NCBI GenBank assembly: GCA_021819985.1
Contig: JAKAEG010000050.1
Location: 1-13,063, forward strand
Length of the DNA: 13,063 nucleotides
DNA from: Nitrospirota bacterium
GTDB taxonomy: Bacteria > Nitrospirota > Thermodesulfovibrionia > Thermodesulfovibrionales > JdFR-88
Reading direction: 5' to 3'
Shown here: positions 1 through 6,941 of the stretch, one piece after another
Numbering within the stretch: position 1 is the stretch's first letter
Layout of the letters: every line of letters starts with the position of its first letter
Notes under the pieces: generated by a model
Database searches by the model: none
What the model saw: the letters and a program-made list of their open reading frames with translations, nothing else
Told to the model about the DNA's origin: nothing
Program-made: the position numbers and the translations under genes

Positions 1-2
1 CA

Positions 3-1040
3 GGGGACGGTGACGAAGCTCTCATGGAGGCGGAAAAGAACAAGGATTATCTGGACGCGGTCCTTTACAGCATGGAGGAGGCGATAATCGTTCTGGACCA
101 TACGGAAACGATAACGATGATAAACAGGCCGGCTCTTGAGATGCTGGGCCTGGATGCCGGTATTATCGGCAGCAGGTATTCCCAGCTGCCCATGAATATT
201 TCCGAAAACGGGTCCGGGCCGGTGCTCCGGGTGGGGCAGAAAAAGTTAAATGTGATCGTCTCGGATTCCCCCGTCGTCGATTCCAAAGGGGATTCAAGGG
301 GCAGGGTCATCCAGATAAAGGATGTGACCGGCATGAGACAGATGGAGGCCCTTCACGAGCGCAACAAAAGGCTTATATCCCTTGGAGAGATGGCGGCCAA
401 GATAGTCCATGAGGTCAGAAACCCCCTGTGCAGCATAGAGCTTTTTGCCTCCATGCTGGAGCGGGACGTACAGGGCAAGGAGCAAAAAGACCTGGCTGCC
501 GGGGTCTCGGCGGGCATTCACAGCCTGAACAATATTCTTACCAACATGCTTTTCTTCGCAAGGCCGCAGAAACCCGTGATGGCCCGGATAGACCTGAAAC
601 AGATCACAGATGATGTCCTGTGGCTGCTTTCGCCTTTCATGGAGCTGCGCGGGGTGAGGACCCAAAAGAAATATGACGGAAACTGGTATATCGAAGGCGA
701 TGGGGAACTTCTGAAACAGTCGATAATGAACCTGACGATAAACGCCGTTCAGGCCATGGCAGGCGGAGGCGCCATCGAGGTCTGCCTTAGGGGCGCTGAT
801 AATGAGGGCGCGGTCCTCGATATAAAAGATGAGGGCACTGGAATAGACCCCGAGAATGTCGAAAAGATATTCGATCCCTTCTTCAGCACGAAGGAAAAAG
901 GCTCGGGCCTTGGGCTTGCCATCGCGTCCAAGATAATGCAGGCGCATGGCGGATACATCCGGGTATCGAGCGAGCCAGGCAAGGGAAGCACGTTCAGCAT
1001 GCATTTCCTTGACGGGAAAAATAAAAAAGGTATTTTTTAA
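3..1040 (+). CDS. Flagellar two-component sensor histidine kinase, FlrB/FleS/FlgS-like (5' partial)
   Basis: Soluble sensor kinase expected to autophosphorylate and pass phosphate to the sigma-54 activator encoded next. Numbering from the ATG at base 24: a PAS-like domain spans about 8-105, the HisKA dimerisation domain about 115-180 with H-box IVHEVRNPL (His129), and the HATPase_c domain about 225-330 with N-box NLTINAVQAM (Asn240), G1 box DEGTGI (269-274) and G2 box GSGLGL (293-298). No membrane segment is visible. The frame stays open to the left edge, and the ATG at 24 has no convincing Shine-Dalgarno sequence. Flagellar kinases usually have more sequence before the PAS domain, so the true start is probably upstream. 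The adjoining activator and basal-body genes point to flagellar control. Kinase certain; flagellar role inferred from context. Confidence 0.9.
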   Translation, partial: GDGDEALMEAEKNKDYLDAVLYSMEEAIIVLDHTETITMINRPALEMLGLDAGIIGSRYSQLPMNISENGSGPVLRVGQKKLNVIVSDSPVVDSKGDSRGRVIQIKDVTGMRQMEALHERNKRLISLGEMAAKIVHEVRNPLCSIELFASMLERDVQGKEQKDLAAGVSAGIHSLNNILTNMLFFARPQKPVMARIDLKQITDDVLWLLSPFMELRGVRTQKKYDGNWYIEGDGELLKQSIMNLTINAVQAMAGGGAIEVCLRGADNEGAVLDIKDEGTGIDPENVEKIFDPFFSTKEKGSGLGLAIASKIMQAHGGYIRVSSEPGKGSTFSMHFLDGKNKKGIF

Positions 1041-1073
1041 TTTTTTAGGAAAAAATTTCTTGGGAAAAAAAAC

Positions 1074-2408
1074 ATGCAGGAGGGAAAATTGGATTGTGCC
1101 CAGATGTCCAGACCCGTATTGGTGGTAGATGACGACCCGCAGATGAGGCTTGCCCTGAAGGAGTCCATCGGGAGGATGGGTTATGAGGTCATCCTGTCCG
1201 AAAACGGACAGGAGGCGCTGGACAAGCTCCGCCAGCCGGGAGTTGAATTCTCTCTTATGGTAACCGATATGAGAATGCCCCGTATGGACGGTCTGGAACT
1301 GCTGAAAGAGGTCAGGCGCGGGGGCGGGCCGCTGCCGGTGCTTGTGATAACCGGCTTTGGGACCGTGGAGACTGCGGTAGAGATGATGAAAGAAGGGGCG
1401 ACCGATCTCCTGATGAAACCTTTTCCTTTCGACAGGCTCAAAAAAGCGGTGGACTCGATAATCAGGAGCGGCGTAGGCAGCGGGAGTTCGGAGCTGATAA
1501 CGGGCAATCCGGCGATGAAAAAAATTGTGGAGCTTGCCGGAAAATTGGCGGCCTCCGATATAACCGTTCTTATAGAAGGGGAGTCAGGCACCGGAAAGGA
1601 ACTTCTGTCCAGGCACATACATAAATCCAGCAGGAGGTCGGATAAACCCTTTGTGGCGGTAAACTGCGCTGCCATACCCGACAACCTCCTGGAGTCGGAG
1701 CTGTTCGGCCATGAAAAGGGCGCGTTTACCGGCGCGACTGACAGGAAAAAGGGGAAATTCGAACTTGCTCACGGCGGCACCATATTGCTGGACGAAATTG
1801 GGGAAATGCCCCTGCTCCTTCAGGCCAAACTCCTCAGGGCCTTACAGGAAAAGGAGATCGACAGGGTGGGCGGAAAATCGCCCGTCTCCGTGGACGTAAG
1901 GGTGATCGCCACCACAAACCGGGACCTCTGGAAAGAATGCGAGGCCGGCCGCTTCAGGGAGGACCTCTATTACAGGCTCAATGTGTTTCCCATTGGCGTG
2001 CCTTCCCTCAGAGAGCGGCCGGAGGATATAGAGGAGCTTTCAAAACATTTCATACAAAAATTTTCGGCGCTCGCCGGAAAAACGATAGACGGCATCAGCA
2101 GCCCGGCCATGACCGCCCTTAAAGCCATGAAGTGGCGCGGGAATGTGCGTGAGCTTCAGAACGTGATACACAGGGCCGTTTTCCTGACGCAAGGCCCCAT
2201 GATAGAAGAGGCCGATTTCATGCTGGAACAGACAAAATGCCGTCCTGGCGATTTAAACCCTGGAAAGATAAGGGACATGGAAAAGCAGCTCATAATGGAC
2301 ACCCTTAAAGGTGTTGAAGGAAACAGGACCATGGCCGCCAAAATACTTGGTGTCAGCGTAAGGACCATCAGGAACAAGCTCAAGGAATACGGGGAAAATT
2401 TTTCCTGA
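1074..2408 (+). CDS. Sigma-54-dependent flagellar response regulator, FlrC/FleR/FlgR-like
   Basis: NtrC-family activator that remodels sigma-54 RNA polymerase at flagellar promoters. Residues from the ATG at 1074: receiver domain about 13-130 with acidic pair D20/D21, phospho-acceptor D65 (VTDMRMP) and conserved K115; AAA+ domain about 140-370 with Walker A GESGTGKE (169-176), sigma-54 contact loop GAFTGA (216-221), Walker B ILLDE (237-241), arginine-finger region FREDLYYRL (294-302) and sensor II WRGNVRELQN (354-363); Fis-type helix-turn-helix about 417-440. All catalytic motifs are intact. The start is uncertain: the best Shine-Dalgarno (AGGAGGG, 1078-1084) lies after the ATG at 1074 and is well placed for TTG at 1089, while ATG 1104 (MSRPVLVVDDD) is 19 bases from it. 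The likely targets are the sigma-54 promoters before flgB and fliK. Confidence 0.95.
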   Translation: MQEGKLDCAQMSRPVLVVDDDPQMRLALKESIGRMGYEVILSENGQEALDKLRQPGVEFSLMVTDMRMPRMDGLELLKEVRRGGGPLPVLVITGFGTVETAVEMMKEGATDLLMKPFPFDRLKKAVDSIIRSGVGSGSSELITGNPAMKKIVELAGKLAASDITVLIEGESGTGKELLSRHIHKSSRRSDKPFVAVNCAAIPDNLLESELFGHEKGAFTGATDRKKGKFELAHGGTILLDEIGEMPLLLQAKLLRALQEKEIDRVGGKSPVSVDVRVIATTNRDLWKECEAGRFREDLYYRLNVFPIGVPSLRERPEDIEELSKHFIQKFSALAGKTIDGISSPAMTALKAMKWRGNVRELQNVIHRAVFLTQGPMIEEADFMLEQTKCRPGDLNPGKIRDMEKQLIMDTLKGVEGNRTMAAKILGVSVRTIRNKLKEYGENFS

Positions 2409-2576
2409 TGGGAATTTTTTACTTTTTACTTTTGCTAGCGGACCCATATTTTAAACATTATTTACATGCTAGGCCTGTCCTACGGATTTCATCATAAAAC
2501 AGTATGGATTACAAAACTCAAAATCTGGCACGTTTATTGTTACATAAGGCCGTATGACTGGAGATGAGTTAAAAAA
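2409..2576 (+). promoter_or_regulatory. flgB upstream regulatory region
   Basis: This 168-base gap separates the activator gene from flgB. The first 40 bases are T-rich. The middle is AT-rich, with two similar stretches, GCTAGCGGACC and GCTAGGCCTGTCC, about 30 bases apart. I cannot assign these as activator sites. The 3' part holds the sigma-54 core promoter and a short leader. No small gene or strong terminator was found here. Confidence 0.6.
2526..2541 (+). promoter_or_regulatory. Sigma-54 (-24/-12) promoter of the flgB operon
   Basis: TGGCACG (2526-2532), four bases, then TTGTT (2537-2541) matches the sigma-54 consensus TGGCACG-N4-TTGCW except for T in place of C at -12. GG and GT are spaced correctly, placing transcription start near 2552. 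The flgB ATG at 2577 then has a leader of about 25 bases, including GGAG at 2560-2563. A sigma-54 activator gene lies directly upstream. Confidence 0.88.
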
Positions 2577-2951
2577 ATGACGCAGGACATCGGTAACATA
2601 CTCGAGAGGCTTATAAGCTTCACCCAGAAAAGGCATGGTGTGATAGCCTCCAATATCGCCAATTCCGATACCCCGGATTACAAGGCAAAGGACATTCGCT
2701 TCGAGGACTTCCTTAATGGGGGCGGCCTGCCGCTTATGATCACGAATGACAAGGATATTGACGCGCCGCCAGCGGACCTCAGTGACTATTCGGTCGAATT
2801 GGACAGTTCGCAGCCATGGAAAGACGGCAATAATGTGGAGATAGATACGGAAGTGGCCAAGATGAATGAGAACGTAATCCTTTATGAGGCCGGCATAAAA
2901 TTGCTCGGCTCCGAGATGAGCATGTACAGAAGCGCCATGAAGAGAACTTAG
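2577..2951 (+). CDS. flgB: Flagellar basal-body proximal rod protein FlgB
   Basis: FlgB is a proximal-rod subunit exported by the flagellar secretion system and assembled on the MS ring/FliE. The 124-residue product has the rod-family N-terminal signature ASNIANSDTPDYKAKD (about 23-38) and a C-terminal amphipathic helix, TEVAKMNENVILYEAGIKLL, of the D0 type. The middle is short and variable, as usual for FlgB, and the length is normal. It is the first gene of the sigma-54 operon. The ribosome site (GGAG 2560-2563) is weak and about 13 bases from the ATG. The TAG stop overlaps the Shine-Dalgarno of flgC (TAGGAGG), suggesting translational coupling. Confidence 0.97.
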   Translation: MTQDIGNILERLISFTQKRHGVIASNIANSDTPDYKAKDIRFEDFLNGGGLPLMITNDKDIDAPPADLSDYSVELDSSQPWKDGNNVEIDTEVAKMNENVILYEAGIKLLGSEMSMYRSAMKRT

Positions 2952-2963
2952 GAGGAATAAAAT

Positions 2964-3377
2964 ATGGATTCTTTCGGAATGCTTGAAGTCAGCGCTTCGG
3001 CGCTGAAGGCCCAAAGGGAGAGGATGGACGCGATAGCCTCCAATATGGCAAATGCCAGTTCGACCAGGTCGGAGGAGGGCGGGCCTTATAAAAAAAGAGA
3101 GGTCGTATTCTCCACTATGCCGGTCGAGGACGGCAAACAGGAGCTTGAGGGCGTGCAGGTCTCCTCTGTCGTGAAGGAGAATGATTTCCAGAAGGTCTAT
3201 GACCCATCCAACCCGGACGCAGGTAAGGACGGCTTTGTAAAGATGCCAGACATCAACGTTATTGAAGAGATGGTCAATATGATGACGGCATACCGCGCCT
3301 ATGAGGCATCGGTGTCCACCTTCAACGCTTCAAAGGCGATGTTCAGCAAGGCCCTTGAACTGGGAGGACAGCAATAA
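2964..3377 (+). CDS. flgC: Flagellar basal-body proximal rod protein FlgC
   Basis: Proximal-rod subunit stacking with FlgB, FlgF and FliE. The 137-residue protein carries ASNMANASSTRSEEGGPYK (about 25-43), the FlgC version of the rod signature, a variable central part, and the C-terminal INVIEEMVNMMTAYRAYEAS helix followed by a second helix ending near LELGGQQ. Length is typical. It follows flgB by 12 bases with a strong Shine-Dalgarno AGGAGG at 2950-2955. Fifteen bases (GATAGCCTCCAATAT) are identical in flgB (2642-2656) and flgC (3032-3046) over the shared ASN(I/M)AN motif, consistent with paralogy. No anomalies. Confidence 0.97.
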   Translation: MDSFGMLEVSASALKAQRERMDAIASNMANASSTRSEEGGPYKKREVVFSTMPVEDGKQELEGVQVSSVVKENDFQKVYDPSNPDAGKDGFVKMPDINVIEEMVNMMTAYRAYEASVSTFNASKAMFSKALELGGQQ

Positions 3378-3380
3378 AAA

Positions 3381-3674
3381 ATGTCCGGCATGGAAATTAA
3401 CGGCAGCGGCCAATTAAACGGTCTGAACGGCCTGAAAAACTTAAGTCAAAATAATGACGGAAAAGGTTTTGACGAGATGATGAATCAGGCCATAAACGAG
3501 GTCAACCAGATACAGCAGAGCGCTGACAAGGCCGCAAACGATCTGGCCAGCGGCGGGGACATGACCCAGGCCGTCGTCGAGATGGAAAAAGCAAACCTCA
3601 ATTTCCAGATGATGATAGAGGTGCGCAACAAGATACTTAACGCCTATGACCAGGTAATGGGGATGCAGATCTGA
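3381..3674 (+). CDS. fliE: Flagellar hook-basal body protein FliE
   Basis: FliE is the adaptor between the MS ring/export gate and the proximal rod. The 97-residue product has a glycine- and asparagine-rich N-terminus (about 1-28), then the conserved region FDEMMNQAINEVNQIQQSAD and the C-terminal FliE block DMTQAVVEMEKANLNFQMM followed by IEVRNKILNAYDQVMGMQI. Length is normal. It starts 3 bases after flgC, with GGAGG at 3363-3367 inside the end of flgC, about 13 bases from the ATG. Its stop TGA shares a base with the fliF ATG (TGATG), a coupled junction. The flgB-flgC-fliE order is widely conserved. Confidence 0.97.
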   Translation: MSGMEINGSGQLNGLNGLKNLSQNNDGKGFDEMMNQAINEVNQIQQSADKAANDLASGGDMTQAVVEMEKANLNFQMMIEVRNKILNAYDQVMGMQI

Positions 3675-5221
3675 TGCCCCCTGCCATTCAGGCATTGATG
3701 GACCAGATGAAAGGCCTGCCAAGGAAAAAGCAGGTCTCGATGGCGGCTGCGGCCGTGCTTGTAATAGCGGCCCTTGTCTTTTCGGCCTCGTGGATGGGCA
3801 GGACGGATTTCAGCCTCCTATATTCCAACCTGTCCGCTGAAGACGCCGGGCTCATCATGCAGAAACTGGACGAGCAGAAGATACCTTACAAAGCCACCGC
3901 TCAGGGGCTGATGGTGCCTTCGGACAAAGTTTCGGTACTCAGATTGAAGCTGGCGGCCGAGGGGCTGCCTCAAAACGGCGGCGTCGGGTTCGAGATTTTC
4001 GACAAGAACAGTTTCTCCACCACCGATTTCGTCCAGAAAGTAGATTATAAAAGGGCGCTGCAAGGCGAACTGGCCCGGACTATAAGGACGATCTCCGGGA
4101 TAGAATCCTGCAGGGTCCAGCTCGTAATACCGGACAACAGCGATTTCCTTATGGACAAGCAGGAGAAGCCGAGGGCCTCGGTGCTTATAAAACTGTCGCC
4201 CGGCAGGAGCCTTTCCCAAGGGCAGGTGATGGGGATAGTGCACCTGGTGGCAAGCAGTATTGAAGGGCTGGACGCGAAAGATGTTTCGGTGGTCGACAGC
4301 CAGGGGTATATCCTCAATTCACCCCAGGATGACAATTCGATGCTCACGGGCACCCAGCTCGACTACGAGCGCACCATCGAGAAACAGCTTGAAGACCGTG
4401 TCACAGGCATTCTTGCGCCGGTCGTGGGGCAAGGAAACGTAAAAGTGAAAGTGGCTGCGGACATAGATTTCACCAAGATGGACAAGGTGGAGGAAACCTA
4501 TGATCCGGACAGCCAGGTCGCAAGGAGCGAGCGCAAGGTAACCGAAAATTCCAATTCCGGAGCGCCGGGCGGGATACCGGGCGCGAGTTCAAACCTCCCC
4601 GGAAAGACCGTGGTTTCCGCATTTTCATCCAGGGGTAATACCCAAAAAACGGACGAGACGGTGAACTATGAGATAAACAAGGTCACCAGTCATATAGAAA
4701 ACGCGACCGGCATGGTTAGAAGGCTGTCCGTTGTCGCCCTTGTGGATGGCACTTACAAGACTGTCAAAGGTGTGAAGCAATATGTTCCGCGCTCCGATTC
4801 GGACCTGAAGCAGTTCGAGGACATGGTGAAACAGTCCATCGGGTTTGACGAGAGCAGGGGAGACCAGATAAAGGTGGTCAATATGCCTTTCAACTCCTCA
4901 CTGGAGCAGGAGCCGGTACAAAAGCCCGCCATAATGCCCCAGGTCTATTCGGCTTCGAGGCATCTGGCGCCCCTGGCGCTTATTTTACTTATCTTCCTCT
5001 TTGTGGTCAGGCCTGTCATGAAGGGGGTGTTTGCAAAAACCAAAACGCCGGAAGCTCAACCGCAGTTGCCGGAGGAACTGGTTGAGCTGCTGGAACATCA
5101 GGACCCGAAAAAACGGCTGGAGCTGGCGCATAGCGGGACTGATAATAAAATAATAGTTTGGGCTAGGGAAAACCCCTCTGACGCGGCATTTCTGATAAAG
5201 AACTGGCTGGAGGAAAAATAG
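3674..5221 (+). CDS. fliF: Flagellar MS-ring protein FliF
   Basis: FliF forms the inner-membrane MS ring on which rod, C ring and export gate assemble. The 515-residue protein has a first transmembrane helix at about 20-40 (after RKKQ), a YscJ/FliF ring-building domain about 44-215 with YSNLSAEDAG and GLMVP motifs, a second ring-building region about 225-360 interrupted by a Gly/Ser/Pro-rich loop (291-312), a second transmembrane helix about 430-447, and a cytoplasmic tail ending FLIKNWLEEK that should bind FliG. Length is slightly below the usual 530-570. The ATG overlaps the fliE stop by one base, and fliG follows after two bases. No frameshift or missing domain is visible. Confidence 0.98.
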   Translation: MPPAIQALMDQMKGLPRKKQVSMAAAAVLVIAALVFSASWMGRTDFSLLYSNLSAEDAGLIMQKLDEQKIPYKATAQGLMVPSDKVSVLRLKLAAEGLPQNGGVGFEIFDKNSFSTTDFVQKVDYKRALQGELARTIRTISGIESCRVQLVIPDNSDFLMDKQEKPRASVLIKLSPGRSLSQGQVMGIVHLVASSIEGLDAKDVSVVDSQGYILNSPQDDNSMLTGTQLDYERTIEKQLEDRVTGILAPVVGQGNVKVKVAADIDFTKMDKVEETYDPDSQVARSERKVTENSNSGAPGGIPGASSNLPGKTVVSAFSSRGNTQKTDETVNYEINKVTSHIENATGMVRRLSVVALVDGTYKTVKGVKQYVPRSDSDLKQFEDMVKQSIGFDESRGDQIKVVNMPFNSSLEQEPVQKPAIMPQVYSASRHLAPLALILLIFLFVVRPVMKGVFAKTKTPEAQPQLPEELVELLEHQDPKKRLELAHSGTDNKIIVWARENPSDAAFLIKNWLEEK

Positions 5222-5223
5222 GA

Positions 5224-6207
5224 ATGGCCCTCACAGGATATGAAAAGGCCGCCGTGTTTCTGGCTTCAATAGGAGAAGAGAGCGCGGCAAAAGTGCTTCA
5301 GGCCCTCGATATGAAATACGTGGAAAAGATCACCAAGAAGATGGCCAAGCTGACCTCCATAAGGCGCGCCACTATTGAGAGCGTCTTCGAGGAGGTCACC
5401 GAATTGATATCCAAGGGCGACATGATGGTAAGCGGGGACGATTTCATAAAACGGGCGCTGGTGAAGGGGTTCGGAGAAGACAGCGCTGGAAAAGTGATGG
5501 AGATCGCCACAAAAAAAAGCGCCCTGGACTCCCTGAAATGGGTCGATTCCAAGACCATATCGAATTTCCTTGTCACCGAGCACCCGCAGACCGTCGCGCT
5601 CATAATAAGTCTCCTTGAGCCGCCAAAAGCCGCCGAGGTCTTTCAGCTTCTGCCGGAGGGCGTGAAATCGGAGGTGTCCTTCAGGATAGCCACAACCGAG
5701 CGCATCCCCGAGAACGTCGTGGATGAGCTTAATACGATATTGAAGGGACACCTCGATGTAGGCGGGGGCGCGGGGAAAAAGATAGAGGGCGCAAAGACCC
5801 TCGCTGAGATACTGAACCACTGCGACCGGACGACCGAATCAAAGGTGCTTGAGTCCGTTGAAGAGAAGAGTTCTTCGATAGCCGATGCCGTGAGACAGCT
5901 CATGTTCGTCTTTGACGACCTTGTGGAAATGGATGACAAAGGGATCCAGGTGCTCCTTAAAGAGGTCTCGACGGAGGACCTTACCCTGGCGCTTAAGACC
6001 GCGTCGCAGGCGCTCAAGGACAAGATTTTCAGGAACATGTCACAGAGGGCGGCGGAGTTGCTGAAGGAAGAAATGCAGACGAGGGGGCCAGCCAGGGTGT
6101 CCGACGTGGAAAAGGCGCAGCTTGCAATAGTAAAGATCGCCAGGAAACTGGAAGCGGAGGGAAAGATCATACTTGCGGGAAAGGGAGACGAAGAACTTGT
6201 GGTCTGA
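5224..6207 (+). CDS. fliG: Flagellar motor switch protein FliG
   Basis: FliG is the C-ring subunit contacted by the stator and the seat of torque generation. The 327-residue product begins with the FliF-binding domain (YEKAAVFLASIGEESAAKVL), has the middle-domain EHPQ motif at 119-122 (EHPQTVALIISLLEP), and a C-terminal torque domain with MFVFDDLVEMDD (227-238) and charged helix residues through NMSQRAAELLKEEM (271-284). Length is typical. GGAGG at 5209-5213, inside the end of fliF, serves the ATG. The TGA at 6205-6207 lies inside the start of fliH, so the two genes overlap by 11 or 35 bases depending on which TTG begins fliH. Confidence 0.98.
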   Translation: MALTGYEKAAVFLASIGEESAAKVLQALDMKYVEKITKKMAKLTSIRRATIESVFEEVTELISKGDMMVSGDDFIKRALVKGFGEDSAGKVMEIATKKSALDSLKWVDSKTISNFLVTEHPQTVALIISLLEPPKAAEVFQLLPEGVKSEVSFRIATTERIPENVVDELNTILKGHLDVGGGAGKKIEGAKTLAEILNHCDRTTESKVLESVEEKSSSIADAVRQLMFVFDDLVEMDDKGIQVLLKEVSTEDLTLALKTASQALKDKIFRNMSQRAAELLKEEMQTRGPARVSDVEKAQLAIVKIARKLEAEGKIILAGKGDEELVV

Positions 6208-6865
6208 GGGTCTGGCGAAAGCGGGAAACAACGAGATACTTTCTTTCGAAATGCCTGTGCTTTCAGATGACTTCTTCCGGCCCGCTCCTGTGCAACAGGA
6301 AGAGCCGGAGGCGGATGGTCCTGAAGAGGTCGGCCCGTTTGAGATATCCAACCGGATAGAGGTGATAGAAAAGGAAGCTTACGAAAAAGGATATCAAACG
6401 GGGGAAGAGGCGGGTTTTGCCATGGGTGAACAAAAAGCCCTGGTGCTTGTCGAAAGATTACAGCTCCTAGTAGATGAGCTATCCTCGCTGAAGGAAAAAA
6501 CAGTCAGGGAAATGGAGCCTCAGTTCGTTGAACTGGCTATGAGCGCGGCCAAACAGATAGTCATTGAAGAATTAAAGGTCAACCCGGAATCGGTCGCCAG
6601 GATAACCAGGGATGCACTCTCAAAAATGCTGCCAGGGCAGCGCATTACAATCAAAACAAGTCCTTTCGTTTACGACCTGATCTCCAATCACAAACCGGAA
6701 CTTTTGGCAGGCATTGGAGAAATAACATTCGAGGCGGACCCTAACGCCTCTCGCGATGGGGCTGTAATCTCCGGTCCTGTGCAGGAGATAGAAACCGGCA
6801 TCGATGAGCAGCTGAAAAATCTGATCAAACAGATGCCGGAGAAGCTCCGGCATGGTAAAAAGTAA
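6173..6865 (+). CDS. fliH: Flagellar assembly protein FliH (export ATPase regulator)
   Basis: FliH is the peripheral stalk/negative regulator that binds FliI and links it to the C ring. From the TTG at 6173 the product is 230 residues. It has an acidic, proline-rich N-terminus, then the FliH glycine-repeat helix AYEKGYQTGEEAGFAMGE (69-86: A69, then G73, G77, G81, G85 every four residues), a coiled-coil segment about 95-130, and an ATP-synthase delta-like C-terminal domain. The start is not ATG in the conserved range. TTG 6173 has GGAGGG at 6156-6161 and TTG 6197 has GGGAG at 6183-6187, and both overlap fliG. ATG 6251 lacks a ribosome site. Identity rests on the repeat and the position between fliG and fliI. 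Confidence 0.92.
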   Translation: MRERETKNLWSEGLAKAGNNEILSFEMPVLSDDFFRPAPVQQEEPEADGPEEVGPFEISNRIEVIEKEAYEKGYQTGEEAGFAMGEQKALVLVERLQLLVDELSSLKEKTVREMEPQFVELAMSAAKQIVIEELKVNPESVARITRDALSKMLPGQRITIKTSPFVYDLISNHKPELLAGIGEITFEADPNASRDGAVISGPVQEIETGIDEQLKNLIKQMPEKLRHGKK

Positions 6866-6872
6866 AAAATAA

Positions 6873-6917
6873 GGAATCCTTCCTGAAAGTAGAAGAAGGA
6901 TTCCGGACAAGCCGGAA
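6873..6917. repeat. REP-like palindromic element between fliH and fliI
   Basis: GGAATCCTTC (6873-6882) and GAAGGATTCC (6895-6904) form a perfect 10-base inverted repeat around a 12-base loop. TTCCGG (6901-6906) and CCGGAA (6912-6917) form a second perfect hairpin with a 5-base loop. They share 6901-6904, so only one can form at a time. The GGATTCCGGACAAGCCGGAA core resembles dispersed intergenic palindromes known from several Proteobacteria and Nitrospirota-like genomes (from memory, not searched). T6 at 6927-6932 follows ten bases after the second hairpin, so weak attenuation or mRNA protection is possible. Confidence 0.75.
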
Positions 6918-6941
6918 TGACATAATTTTTTAACGGAAGAT

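Noticed and set aside
294..1004. Reverse-strand reading frame of about 236 codons opposite the kinase
   Set aside because: Antisense to conserved PAS, HisKA and HATPase motifs; no ribosome site or domain.
946..1128. Plus-one frameshift product extending the kinase C-terminus
   Set aside because: The shifted frame gives a basic, low-complexity tail that does not join the activator, and no homology is recognisable.
2391..2421. Possible terminator after the activator gene (TTCC/GGAA hairpin then T6)
   Set aside because: The stem is only four base pairs, too weak for an intrinsic terminator; readthrough into flgB is likely.
2469..3014. Reverse-strand frame across the flgB promoter and flgB
   Set aside because: It covers the sigma-54 promoter and all of flgB; no recognisable protein features.
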